Source: Acidobacteriota bacterium (GTDB taxonomy: Bacteria; Acidobacteriota; Terriglobia; Acidiferrales; UBA7541). Taken from it: a stretch of 34,559 nucleotides of DNA. Every line of letters begins with the position of its first letter. The stretch's first letter is position 1. The translations under genes and the position numbers were made by a program. The notes under the pieces were generated by a model that worked only from the letters and a program-made list of their open reading frames with translations, searched no databases and was not told where the DNA came from. Of the stretch, positions 16,341-23,666 are shown in pieces. The DNA lies in NCBI GenBank assembly GCA_016201285.1, contig JACQDE010000023.1, positions 1 through 34,559 on the forward strand. The letters are read 5' to 3'.

Positions 16341-16574
16341 ATGCGGCTAGAAATCGGAAAGTGTTACGTTGGCTTTGTGGGGGGCGTAGTTGGGGACAAA
16401 GTATTTCAGGTTATCGAAGCAGATGACCGCGGATGGGTTCGAGCCAAAGTCTGGGAGGCCGCCTTTGTTTTCAAGAACAATCCTTTAAGTTACGCAGGGG
16501 AGAAATGGATTAACACGAACCAATTCCAGGAAATCAAGGAATGGAATGAAGTTCCAAATGAGGATGAGGATTAG
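16341..16574 (+). CDS. IS passenger: small hypothetical protein
   Basis: A 77-residue acidic protein starting at ATG 16341, with AGGAAGG about 10 bases upstream. The sequence (LEIGKCYVGFVGGVVGDKVFQVIEADDRGWVRAKVW) suggests a small all-beta SH3-like barrel, but I recognise no family. It ends with an acidic tail (EVPNEDED). It is the last gene before the right terminus of the IS1-like element and shares its lower GC. Its role in or for the element is unknown. Confidence 0.55.
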   Translation: MRLEIGKCYVGFVGGVVGDKVFQVIEADDRGWVRAKVWEAAFVFKNNPLSYAGEKWINTNQFQEIKEWNEVPNEDED

Positions 16575-16614
16575 GTGTCCTATCGAGAGCCAGAACCCAA
16601 AATGAGTCACTACC

Positions 16615-16656
16615 AAACTTTGCCACTCTTTAACTTTTTAACTCTTTCTCCCCCGA
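16615..16656 (+). repeat. 8-bp-period array, right part (split by the IS)
   Basis: The target duplication AAACTTTG (16615-16622) is followed by CCACTCTT, TAACTTTT, TAACTCTT, TCTCCCCC. Joining it to 14339 after removing the IS and one duplicate restores an uninterrupted 8-bp phase. No complementary array is visible nearby, so this locus is a one-sided array. Confidence 0.8.
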
Positions 16657-16709
16657 AAAGTTGACCATCCCGGGCGAACGTGGCAGCATCAAAAAGAGCG
16701 GGGGAACCT

Positions 16710-17789
16710 ATGCGAACCACCTGTGCGCGCGCCATCCTGTTCGGGCTGCTGTCGGCGGTGCTGGCGTTTTCGCCGGGGGAATTCTTCGCCCTGGCGCAAC
16801 CGCAGCAGCCGAAGCAGCCCCCGCAGGAGAAAAAGAAGGAAGAGCCGCAGGGAGAATTCGCACTATCGGTGGAAGTGCCGCTGGTGAACGTGGACGTGGT
16901 GGTGACCGACGGCAACGGCAACTTCCTCAGCGGGCTGCGGCGGGAAAACTTCCGCGTGCTCGAGGACGGCGTCCCCCAGGCGATCACGAACTTCGCGCCC
17001 ACCGACGCGCCGATCACCATCGTGCTGCTGATCGAGTTCAGCAGGCTCGGCCAAAGTCTTTTCTCCTACTACGCGACACAGATGGCCTCCGACTTTCTCC
17101 GGCAACTGAAGCCGGAGGACTGGGTAGCGCTGGTGAGCTACGACCTGAAGACGCGGATCGAGGTGGATTTCACGCGCAGCAAGGAAGAGGTCCGCAGCAC
17201 TCTCTCGCGGATGTATTTTCCGGGGTTCAGCGAGGCGTGCCTGCACGACGCGCTGATGGAGACACTCGACCGGCTGCGGGACGTGAAGGGAAAGAAATCC
17301 ATCCTCATCCTCGGCACCGGCCGGGACACGTTCAGCAAGAAGTCGCTCGACGACGTGCTGAAGCGGCTGCGGGAGACCGACGTAACGATCTTCAGCGTGG
17401 TGGCCGGGAAGAATTACATTGAGTATTTGGACGCGCGTGGCGCCTTCGGCGGGATGTGGGGCGCGACCGCGCGCATGGATTACCTCCAGGCGGAAAATGA
17501 GATGCGCTCGTTCGCGGCCATGACCGGCGGGCGGTCGTGGGCGCCGCGGTTTGAGGGCGAATGGAGCGGAATCTTCTCGGACGTAGCCGCCAGCCTGCGC
17601 AACCAGTACAACCTCGGCTACACCCCCGCCAACCACGCCCGCGACGGCAAGCTGCGCAAAATCAAGGTGCAGATCGTGGACGCGAACGGCGGGCCGCTCG
17701 TGGTGCAGGACCAGAAGGGCAAGAAGATCAAGTACGTCATCTACGCCCGCGAAGGATATCTGGCGCCCAAGCCCGGCATCAGTGACTGA
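16710..17789 (+). CDS. Secreted VWFA-related acidobacterial protein
   Basis: A 359-residue protein with a signal peptide (MRTTCARAILFGLLSAVLAF, then LAQPQQP). A Pro/Gln/Lys-rich linker follows, then the family's FALSVEVPLVNVDVVVTDGNGNFLSGL strand region, where DV-V-V-D-G and ENFRVLEDGVPQ are typical. The von Willebrand A-like domain spans about 105-300. Its MIDAS motif is degenerate: the first strand ends IVLLIEFSRLGQS instead of DxSxS, so metal binding is doubtful. The C-terminal strands (LRNQYNLGYTPAN) match the family. This architecture is characteristic of Acidobacteriota, where such proteins are numerous; function unknown. Start ATG 16710 follows GGGGGAACCT. Confidence 0.88.
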   Translation: MRTTCARAILFGLLSAVLAFSPGEFFALAQPQQPKQPPQEKKKEEPQGEFALSVEVPLVNVDVVVTDGNGNFLSGLRRENFRVLEDGVPQAITNFAPTDAPITIVLLIEFSRLGQSLFSYYATQMASDFLRQLKPEDWVALVSYDLKTRIEVDFTRSKEEVRSTLSRMYFPGFSEACLHDALMETLDRLRDVKGKKSILILGTGRDTFSKKSLDDVLKRLRETDVTIFSVVAGKNYIEYLDARGAFGGMWGATARMDYLQAENEMRSFAAMTGGRSWAPRFEGEWSGIFSDVAASLRNQYNLGYTPANHARDGKLRKIKVQIVDANGGPLVVQDQKGKKIKYVIYAREGYLAPKPGISD

Positions 17790-17795
17790 ACAGAA

Positions 17796-18336
17796 ATTGT
17801 GGAAATACAAAAATGTGGAAAGGTGGAAGTGTAGACCGCCCCTCAGTCTTCCACCTCTTTTTGTTTCCGGGCAGGATGTTTTTTTCTCAGATAAACTATC
17901 AGGTGGTAGATTCCCACGCTGAGTTTTCGGCACATGGCGCGGATTTGTTCGAAGTCCGGCGCTTACACGAACTTTTGATCGTGGGCGAGCATGACTTGAG
18001 CGCGGAGTTCCCCGCAGGACCCTTTAGCGATAAACAGAAACCTTGCAAATTCTGCTGTGGTTTCTCGCTCATAGCCTTCTGCGATATTCGAGAGGATGGA
18101 AATGGCCGAGCGGCGCATCTGGTCGCTGAGCGCGTAATCTCGGGAGAAGATCTCGGTTCGGGTCAGCGTACAAATGCGATTAGCTAGCATTCGGGCTTCT
18201 TTGAATATGCGGAGGTCTTCGAAGGATCGGGTCTCCTGACGTTGGTTTTCGGGCATAGTTTCCTCCTCTCGATTGGCTGCGGTCTCGGGTTTTTTCCTTT
18301 TTTACATTTCTACACTTCCACATTTCCACACTTCTA
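17796..18336. mobile_element. S23-type cassette B: four-helix-bundle gene between complementary 8-bp-period arrays
   Basis: The left array (17796-17834: TGTGGAAA, AAATGTGG, AAAGGTGG, AAGTGTAG phases) is complementary to the right array (18301-18336: TTTCTACA, CTTCCACA, TTTCCACA, CTTCTACC). 17814-17834 pairs with 18310-18330 at 20 of 21 positions. The interior holds a minus-strand S23-type gene. The cassette has the same size and plan as cassette A, with a different octamer sequence, and lies between convergent genes. Confidence 0.65.
17843..18256 (-). pseudogene. Four-helix-bundle (S23-type) protein, interrupted by TAA
   Basis: The frame starts at ATG 18256 with AGGAGG 6 bases upstream and stops at TAA 17965-17963 after 97 residues. 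Family motifs are RSFEDLRIFKEARMLA, QMRRSAISILSNIAEGYERE and FARFLFIAKGSCGELRAQ. Without that TAA the frame runs on for 39 codons to a TGA at 17845, and the extension contains IRAMCRKLSVGIYHLIVYLRKK, clearly the missing last helices. The alignment with cassette A needs no gap. So one nonsense codon interrupts an otherwise intact gene. A 97-residue product would lack the fourth helix. Confidence 0.78.
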
Positions 18337-18346
18337 CCTATGCTCT

Positions 18347-19354
18347 TCAATATCCGCGCGCTAAATCAACCCGATTGATCAACTCTCTTCCCCCAAACCA
18401 TCTAGCCAAATTCTCGAGCAAAAGCCCCGTTTGCCGGTCCCAGAGGAATTCGCTGACGGCGGAGATGTGCGGGGTGATGAAGCAGTTGTCGAGCGACCAG
18501 AGTGGCGAATCGGAGGGGAGCGGTTCGCGTTGGGTGACGTCGAGCGCGGCGCCGGCAATCGAGCGGCGGCGGAGCGTGTCGATGAGCGCGGCTTCGTCAA
18601 TCAACGTGCCGCGGGCGACGTTGATCAGAAACGCCGTTGGCTTCATCGCCGCCAGGCGCTGCGCGTTCATCAGGTGATGCGTCTCGGGCGTTTCCGGTGC
18701 GGCGAGGATCACGTAGTCGGCCTGGTGCAGCACTTCCTCGAGCTGCGCGGCGGGCAGGTAGCGGTCGGCGAGCGCCGGATCGCCCTGGCCCGAACGTGTC
18801 ACCGCCCAGATCTTCATGCCCAGCGGCCTGACGCGCTTTGCCACTTCGCGGCCGATGGCGCCGAAACCCACAAAGAGAAGTGTCTGTCCCTGGAGCTCGC
18901 GCGGGCGCAACTGATCGTTCCAGATTTCCTGCTGGCCCCAGTGGCTGTTCATCTGGTGGCGGAAGGCGGAGGGAAACCGCCGCGCGAGGGCAATCAACAT
19001 GCCGAGGATGTGCTCGGCCATCGGAACGCTGTGCACGCCGCTGGCGTTGGTCAGAACCACGCTCGACGCGCGCACTTCGGGATACATCAACTGGCCGACG
19101 CCGGCGGCAGTGGAGTGGATCCACTTCAGCTTTTTCGCGGCCGTGAACTGCTCGGGCTTGAGCGAGTAGCCGACAAAGATGTCCGTGTCCGGCAGCTCGT
19201 CGTGGATGTGGTCGTACGTCGTGAGGTGCACAACCTTCATTTCCGGAAAGGCGCGCTTCACGCCGATGCCAACGTCCGCCGGCGGCCGCCACAGCGTGAA
19301 CGGGTGCCACACGCAGATCAGAAGTTTTGTTTCCGCCGGTGTGGGTCGCGTCAT
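18347..19354 (-). CDS. D-2-hydroxyacid dehydrogenase
   Basis: A 335-residue NAD(P)-dependent enzyme of the 2-hydroxyacid dehydrogenase superfamily. The dinucleotide site is GFGAIG (in LLFVGFGAIGREVAKRV), the catalytic arginine is in LINVARGTLIDE, the glutamate in DVTQREPLP and the histidine in FITPHISAVSE. It lacks the ACT and intervening domains of SerA and belongs to the short phosphoglycerate/glyoxylate-reductase-like group; the substrate is undetermined. The start ATG 19354 is chosen because residues upstream translate a REP-like hairpin. No Shine-Dalgarno is visible. Its stop faces cassette B. Confidence 0.9.
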   Translation of the reverse strand: MTRPTPAETKLLICVWHPFTLWRPPADVGIGVKRAFPEMKVVHLTTYDHIHDELPDTDIFVGYSLKPEQFTAAKKLKWIHSTAAGVGQLMYPEVRASSVVLTNASGVHSVPMAEHILGMLIALARRFPSAFRHQMNSHWGQQEIWNDQLRPRELQGQTLLFVGFGAIGREVAKRVRPLGMKIWAVTRSGQGDPALADRYLPAAQLEEVLHQADYVILAAPETPETHHLMNAQRLAAMKPTAFLINVARGTLIDEAALIDTLRRRSIAGAALDVTQREPLPSDSPLWSLDNCFITPHISAVSEFLWDRQTGLLLENLARWFGGRELINRVDLARGY

Positions 19355-19359
19355 GGTTA

Positions 19360-19459
19360 TAGCGGCGGCCTTTCGCGTTTTGTGCGTCCCGACGCTCTTT
19401 GTCGGGAAGGCCGGCAATTCTATGCGAATCGAAAATGCTCGCCTGAAGGCGGGCGCTAC
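19360..19459. repeat. Two REP-like hairpins
   Basis: The first (19361-19415) has GGCGGCCTTT paired across a long loop with AAGGCCGGC and contains GTGCGTCCCGACG and TTTGTCGGGA; near-identical interiors recur at 24213-24257, 24455-24496 and 24630-24663. The second (19437-19459) is GCTCGCCTGAAGGCGGGCGC. They fill the space between gpmI's stop and the start of the dehydrogenase gene and extend over the gpmI stop codon region. Confidence 0.65.
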
Positions 19460-21045
19460 GATCGAATGCGCAAATCCTTCCCCGTCATTTCCGCGGGCTG
19501 CGCGAGGCCCAGCACGCCGAGAATCGTCGGGGCAATATCCTGCAGCGCGCCGTTGGGGCGAAGCTTCAGTTTGTCGTCGTCGGTCAGCAGAATAAATGGC
19601 ACGGGATTCGTCGTGTGATAGGTGTGCGGCCCGCCGGTCGCGGGATCAATCATTGTTTCGGCGTTACCGTGGTCGGCGGTGATGATCCACGCGCCGGGAT
19701 TCGGCCGATTGCGTAGCGCGCGATAGATGCGGCCGAGGCACTCGTCCACCGCCTCGACGGCTTTGATCGCCGCGTCGAGCTTCCCGCTGTGCCCGACCAT
19801 GTCGGCGTTGGCGAAGTTCATCACAATGGCGTCGAATTCGCCCTTCTCGACGGCGCCCACAATCGTGTCCGCGATGCCCGCGGCGGACATTTCCGGCTTC
19901 AGGTCGTATGTCGCCACTTTGGGCGACGGCACCAGGATACGCTCCTCGCCGCCAAAGGGCTTCTCCACGCCGCCGTTGAAGAAATACGTGACGTGCGCGT
20001 ATTTTTCCGTTTCCGCCACGCGCAGGTTTTTCAGGTTCATCTCGGCAAAGACGTTGGCCAGGATGTGCGCCACCTTCTCCGGGCTGAAGACGTAGCGCAG
20101 CCACGGCCAGGTCTTCTCGTACTGCGTCATCGCGACGTAGTAAAGATTTTGCGGGCGCTTTGCGTCGGTGATTTTGTCGAAGCCCGGCTCGGCGAGCGCG
20201 CGGGTGGTCTGCCGGGCGCGGTCGGCGCGGAAGTTGAAGAAGATCACGGCGTCGTCGTCGCGGATGCATCCACGCGCCTGGTCCGAACGGCCAGTCCCGC
20301 CGGCCCTGAGCGAAGCCGAGGGGCCGCCATCCGTGATCACCGCGGGCAGGACGAACTCGTCGGTGACGCCCTGCTCGTAGCTGCGCCGCATCGCCTCGAT
20401 GGGGTCGCTGAACTTGTGCTCGGCGTCGCCATGAACCATCGCGCGATAGGCGCGCTCGATGCGTTCCCAGCGGTTGTCGCGGTCCATGGCGTAGTAGCGG
20501 CCAATGACGGTGGCGATTTTCCCCACGCCGTACTCGCGCATCTTCTGCTCGAGCGCGCGGAGAAAATCGATGCCGCTGTTGGGAGGCGTGTCGCGCCCGT
20601 CCATGAAGCAGTGGACGAACACGCGCTCGACTTTGTTTTCGCGGGCCATGCGCAGCAGCGCGTAGATGTGCTCGTTGTGCGAGTGCACCCCGCCGTCGCT
20701 GACCAGGCCCAGCAGATGCAGTTGCCGCTCGCGCCCGCGCTGCATCGCGCCAACAAGCAGCTCATTTCCGAAAAATGCCCCGGTCTGGATGGCCAGGTCC
20801 ACGCGCGTGATGTCCATGTGGATCACGCGTCCCGCGCCGATGTTCAGATGGCCCACTTCGCTGTTGCCCATCTGTCCTTCGGGCAGGCCGACGTGCGGCC
20901 CCGACGTGTGCACCAGCGTGCTCGGAAATTTTTGCAGGATGGCGTCGTAGTTCGGCTTGCGCGCGAGCGCAATGGCGTTGCCCTTCGTCACGAGCGAAAA
21001 GCCCCAGCCATCGAGCACGGTCAGGACGATCGGTTTGGGTCGCAT
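19456..21045 (-). CDS. gpmI: 2,3-bisphosphoglycerate-independent phosphoglycerate mutase
   Basis: A 529-residue alkaline-phosphatase-superfamily enzyme that interconverts 3- and 2-phosphoglycerate with Mn. The start [15 protein letters not shown] gives the metal ligand Asp12; the phosphorylated serine is Ser62 in [41 protein letters not shown] and the C-terminal [11 protein letters not shown] metal site are all present. Residues about 240-250 (PSASLRAGG and neighbours) are an in-frame REP-like insertion in the loop before the [13 protein letters not shown] strand, where family members have a short hairpin turn. The start at 21045 has no good ribosome-binding site; sequence upstream is repeat. 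Confidence 0.95.
   Translation of the reverse strand: MRPKPIVLTVLDGWGFSLVTKGNAIALARKPNYDAILQKFPSTLVHTSGPHVGLPEGQMGNSEVGHLNIGAGRVIHMDITRVDLAIQTGAFFGNELLVGAMQRGRERQLHLLGLVSDGGVHSHNEHIYALLRMARENKVERVFVHCFMDGRDTPPNSGIDFLRALEQKMREYGVGKIATVIGRYYAMDRDNRWERIERAYRAMVHGDAEHKFSDPIEAMRRSYEQGVTDEFVLPAVITDGGPSASLRAGGTGRSDQARGCIRDDDAVIFFNFRADRARQTTRALAEPGFDKITDAKRPQNLYYVAMTQYEKTWPWLRYVFSPEKVAHILANVFAEMNLKNLRVAETEKYAHVTYFFNGGVEKPFGGEERILVPSPKVATYDLKPEMSAAGIADTIVGAVEKGEFDAIVMNFANADMVGHSGKLDAAIKAVEAVDECLGRIYRALRNRPNPGAWIITADHGNAETMIDPATGGPHTYHTTNPVPFILLTDDDKLKLRPNGALQDIAPTILGVLGLAQPAEMTGKDLRIRS
20302..20325. repeat. REP-like palindrome inside gpmI
   Basis: The 24-base palindrome starts GGCCCTGAGCGAAG and ends CCGAGGGGCC. 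It is the same unit that is scattered in intergenic form at 21090-21140, 22770-22900 and 23680-23710. Within gpmI it is read in frame and contributes the residues GPSASLRAG, so the protein tolerates it in a surface loop. Confidence 0.75.
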
Positions 21046-21048
21046 AAG

Positions 21049-21290
21049 TAGCGCAGCAGGTAGCGCAGCCACGTAGCGCAGCCACTCTTGCCTGCCCTGA
21101 GCAGAACGAAGGGCTTGCCCTGAGCAGAGCGAAGGGGCTGCGCTCTTTCTTTCTGGCTGCGCTCTTTGCTTTGTCTGCGTTCTCTCTGGGCTGGGCTTCC
21201 TTGCCTGCGCTTTTCTGGGTGCCGCAGCCGGTCCGGCTCAGAATACACGGATTTGGCTCGCTTATGTAGCGCCCGCCTTTAGGCGGGCAT
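21049..21290. repeat. REP-like repeat cluster upstream of gpmI
   Basis: GTAGCGCAGCC units recur at about 21049, 21058 and 21074. Two inner CCCTGAGCAGAACGAAGGG-type units follow, with a closing GGGGCTGCGC at about 21135. A further GTAGCGCCCGCCTTTAGGCGGGC hairpin lies at 21267-21290. The stretch carries no gene; the gpmI promoter must lie within or beyond it. Confidence 0.65.
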
Positions 21291-21371
21291 CTCTCCGTCG
21301 GGGCGCTGCTTGCCCCGTCCCCATAGCAGCTTCAGATTTCTCTGTGCTGGCCGATTAGCTCTTATGGAGCC

Positions 21372-21824
21372 ATGTTTACGAGTCTATTTCGACGGGAGCG
21401 CGGGAACGGCACGCCGCCGGTTAGCGTCATCCCGCCGCTCGCGAAGGAAGACATTACCGGGCGGCTCCGGCAGGCCACCGCGGAGTTACAGGATCTCGAG
21501 CAAGCGATCTTTTCGCGCGAGATGGACGTGCGCGTTCTCGCGGAGTTCCGCCTGGCGGTGAACCACATCCGGCAGACGGCGTGGATCGTTGAGGAATGGC
21601 TGAAACAGCAGGCCGCCAACCGCGATCCGTACACGCTCTATCCGGCGCTCAACGCGGAGCGCATCCGCCGCGCCGCGCAGATGAACGACGAGCTGGCCAC
21701 CGAGCTCGACTCCACCGGCTACGCCGCCGAATCCGACGGCCTGCAGCGCCTCTACCAGGCCACCGAACGCCTCTTTCTCCGCCTCGCCCGCATCTTCCGA
21801 CACAAACAGGAACTCGCCGGCTGA
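21372..21824 (+). CDS. Small helical protein, tandem paralog 1
   Basis: A 150-residue soluble, mostly helical protein. The core runs from ITGRLRQATAELQDLEQAI (about 28-46), through RLAVNHIRQTAWIVEEWL and RDPYTLYPALNAERIRRA, to LERLFLRLARIFRHK-type C-terminal helices (here RLYQATERLFLRLARIFRHK). The neighbouring gene at 21954 encodes the same core, so this is a tandem duplication. The N-terminus has an extra 25 residues (FTSLFRRERGNG) absent from the paralog. GGAG lies close upstream of ATG 21372. I recognise no family; a coiled-coil scaffold or partner role is a guess. Confidence 0.65.
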   Translation: MFTSLFRRERGNGTPPVSVIPPLAKEDITGRLRQATAELQDLEQAIFSREMDVRVLAEFRLAVNHIRQTAWIVEEWLKQQAANRDPYTLYPALNAERIRRAAQMNDELATELDSTGYAAESDGLQRLYQATERLFLRLARIFRHKQELAG

Positions 21825-21953
21825 CCCGGCCGGGCCTCCGTCCCCCCCGGCGCTCTTCTTCCGCTCAATTTTTTCCCGCTGAGGCCGATGCAAGGAATGC
21901 CCGGCCAATCTGCGCACCGCAAGGCCCGGCGACCAGTGCGTGAAGGAGGGGGT

Positions 21954-22343
21954 ATGGCAACGGCACTCAGCGTGCGAAACGAGGAACTTACGGCGCGGCT
22001 GCAGCAGGCCAAAGCAGACCTGCAGGAGCTAGAAGCGGCCATTCTTACCGCCAACGTAGACGTCAGCGTGCTCCGCGACTTCCGCACGGCCGTCAACGCC
22101 ATCCGCCAGACTGCCTGGGTCGTGGAACAGTGGCTGGAACAGCAAAACGAGCGCCGCGACCCTTATACGCTGCTGCCCGCGCTCTATGCCGAGCGCGTCC
22201 GCCGCGCCACGCTGCTCAGTCGCGATCTCTCCGCGGATCTGGACACCCTGAACATCACGCTCGAAACCGCCGGACTTCAGGAACTCTGGGAGGCGGTCGA
22301 GCCGCTCTTCCTTCGCCTCGCCCGCATCCTCCGCCACAAATAG
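21954..22343 (+). CDS. Small helical protein, tandem paralog 2
   Basis: A 129-residue paralog of the preceding gene; shared blocks are LQQAKADLQELEAAILTANV, FRTAVNAIRQTAWVVEQWLE, RRDPYTLLPALYAERVRRAT and LFLRLARILRHK. The start ATG 21954 is fixed by AAGGAGG with proper spacing; the frame is open further upstream without a better start. The 129-base gap to paralog 1 has no obvious promoter, so they may be one transcript. Divergence of the two suggests an old duplication with distinct roles. Function unknown. Confidence 0.7.
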   Translation: MATALSVRNEELTARLQQAKADLQELEAAILTANVDVSVLRDFRTAVNAIRQTAWVVEQWLEQQNERRDPYTLLPALYAERVRRATLLSRDLSADLDTLNITLETAGLQELWEAVEPLFLRLARILRHK

Positions 22344-22383
22344 TGTCGCGGCGGACTTCAGTCGGCATCGTTTTGTCTGTTTG

Positions 22384-22580
22384 ACCTTTCAACCTTTAAC
22401 AGGCTGCTGAAAAACGCCGTGGGACAGGCTTTCAGCCTGTCCGCGCTTCCTCAACTCGCTCAAAGTGAGCACGTTCGCAAACGCTGATTTGAAGCAAAGC
22501 CCATCGATGTGCGTTTTTCAGCACCCTGTTAACCTTCTAACTTTCGCTTTTCTCTGTGCCCTCTGTGTCTCCGTGGCTAA
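22384..22580 (+). repeat. 8-bp-period array carrying a MITE-like element
   Basis: Without the insert the array reads ACCTTTCA, ACCTTCTA, ACTTTCGC, TTTTCTCT, GTGCCCTC, TGTGTCTC, CGTGGCTA in strict 8-bp phase (22385-22396 joined to 22537-22576). The interior 22397-22531 plus one ACCTT is the MITE-like element. The CTCTGTGTCTCCGTGG end is a phrase common as a dispersed repeat in several bacterial genomes. Confidence 0.65.
22397..22531. mobile_element. MITE-like element, 135 bp
   Basis: The termini TAACAGGCTGCTGAAAAACG and CGTTTTTCAGCACCCTGTTA are inverted repeats with one mismatch in 20. It is flanked by ACCTT on both sides (22392-22396 and 22532-22536), a probable 5-bp target duplication. Inside lies the perfect hairpin GGACAGGCT/AGCCTGTCC (22422-22442). 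There is no coding capacity, so a transposase in trans would be needed. The right end resembles 116-135. Confidence 0.7.
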
Positions 22581-22751
22581 CCCCTTGCCGATTCTTGTCA
22601 AGCCCTTATTGTCCTGGCGCGCCATTAACCCTTTACCCATCAGCAAGATACGCCAAACGCCTTATCGAATAATACCCGGCCCGGATGTGCTATACTATAA
22701 CTATAAGAGAATAGAGACTGATTTAGGCCGTCTTCCAGTTTACCTGGCGCT
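22577..22751 (+). promoter_or_regulatory. Spacer with candidate extended -10 promoter for the HNH gene
   Basis: This AT-richer spacer contains TGCTATACT at 22688-22696, an extended -10 element, followed by ACTATAAG. No good -35 box stands at the usual distance, which extended -10 promoters do not need. Transcription would run through the REP cluster 22752-22913 to the HNH gene. Nothing else is recognisable here. Confidence 0.35.
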
Positions 22752-22913
22752 GTAGCGCAGCCACTCTTGCTTGCCCTGAGCTGAGCGAAGGGCCTGTCCT
22801 GAGCAGAACGAAGGGCTTGCCCTGAGCGGAGCGAAGGGGCTGCGCTTTCTGTAGCTCGTTGTAGCGCAGCCACTCTTGCCTGCCCTGAGCAGAACGAAGG
22901 GGCTGCGCATTCT
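22752..22913. repeat. REP-like repeat cluster
   Basis: Two composite units: each begins GTAGCGCAGCCACTCTTGC, contains one to three CCCTGAGC(N)GAACGAAGGG palindromes, and ends GGGGCTGCGC, so the outer AGCGCAGCC/GGCTGCGC arms enclose the inner hairpins. The first spans about 22752-22838, the second 22860-22911. The same unit recurs at 21074-21143 and 23665-23708. Confidence 0.7.
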
Positions 22914-22970
22914 GTGGTGAGCTTCGCCGAACCAAGCTGCGCCCATGTAGGGTCGCTGCTCCAGGCAGAA

Positions 22971-23666
22971 ATGAAACCCATGAAACCCCTGCCATTCGAC
23001 ATGGCGCAAGCCTGCCGCGACGTCGAAGACCGCCTCGTGCACCGCCTGCCGCTCAGCCTGCTCGAGCGCGCCATTTACTATCACCTGCTGCGCCACTCGC
23101 ACCTCGACGGGCGCCGCCGCCTGCCGCTTTCCATGGCGCGCCTCGGACGCACGGCGCGCGTTTCCGGCGCCGCCGCGCGCATTGCCGTGCACAGCCTGGC
23201 GCAGAAAGGAGCGCTGCGCGTCGTGGCCGTCAGCAAGCGCGGTCATCTGCTTGAGCTGCGCCTGCCGCGGCAAATCCTCGACGCCCGCGGCCCTGCGGAG
23301 CCGCCCGCCCCGGATCTGGAGACGCTGAATTTTTTCGAGGAACGCGCGTTGCGCTGGGCCATCCACCGCCGCGAAGGTGGTCGCTGCTTCTATTGCCGAA
23401 GAAAGCTCACCGCGCGCAATCGCATGCTCGACCACGTCCAGCCGCAGGCGCTGCTTCGCCGCGCGCGCCGCGGCGCTCTGCGGATGCATTCCTACCGCAA
23501 CCTGGTTTCCTGCTGCCCGGCCTGCAACTACGCGAAGCGAGAAAAGCCCGCCGCCACGTTCCTGCGAAAACTCTACCGCAGCGGCCATCTCGACCGCGAG
23601 GAATTTTCCGAACGCCTCCGCGCTCTCCGCCTCCTCGCCCGCGGCAAGCTCCGCCCTGTCCTGTAG
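22971..23666 (+). CDS. HNH endonuclease-like protein with N-terminal winged-helix region
   Basis: A 231-residue protein counted from ATG 22971. An earlier GTG at 22914 would add residues coded by a REP unit. The N-terminal half (about 20-105: LLERAIYYHLLRHSHLDGR, then SGAAARIAVHSLAQKGALRVV) looks like a winged helix. The C-terminal half is a zinc-bound HNH nuclease: Cys139/Cys142 (CFYC), Asp154-His155, Asn177 and Cys182/Cys185 with Asn186 (CPACN). All motif residues are present, so nuclease activity is plausible. It is enclosed by REP-like clusters on both sides. It might be a stand-alone homing-type or DNA-processing nuclease; no partner gene is adjacent. Confidence 0.8.
   Translation: MKPMKPLPFDMAQACRDVEDRLVHRLPLSLLERAIYYHLLRHSHLDGRRRLPLSMARLGRTARVSGAAARIAVHSLAQKGALRVVAVSKRGHLLELRLPRQILDARGPAEPPAPDLETLNFFEERALRWAIHRREGGRCFYCRRKLTARNRMLDHVQPQALLRRARRGALRMHSYRNLVSCCPACNYAKREKPAATFLRKLYRSGHLDREEFSERLRALRLLARGKLRPVL

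Larger units (their letters stand above)
14340..16614. mobile_element. IS1-like insertion element with passenger genes, 2275 bp
   Basis: The ends are inverted repeats: 14340 onward reads GGTAGTGACTCATTTTG and the reverse complement of the right end (16614 backward) is identical for 17 bases and 19 of the first 20. The element is flanked by an 8-bp direct repeat AAACTTTG (14332-14339 and 16615-16622). Besides the transposase it carries three genes and a strong hairpin, and its base composition is clearly less GC-rich than the chromosome. Intact ends and perfect target duplication indicate a recent insertion. IS1-family elements usually make 8-10 bp duplications; the passenger load makes this an unusually large member. 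Confidence 0.92.

Noticed and set aside
9853..18256. Recoding of the S23 TAA codons as selenocysteine or pyrrolysine
   Set aside because: Those systems use TGA and TAG, not TAA, and no tRNA or structural element for recoding is visible. Simple nonsense change is the default.
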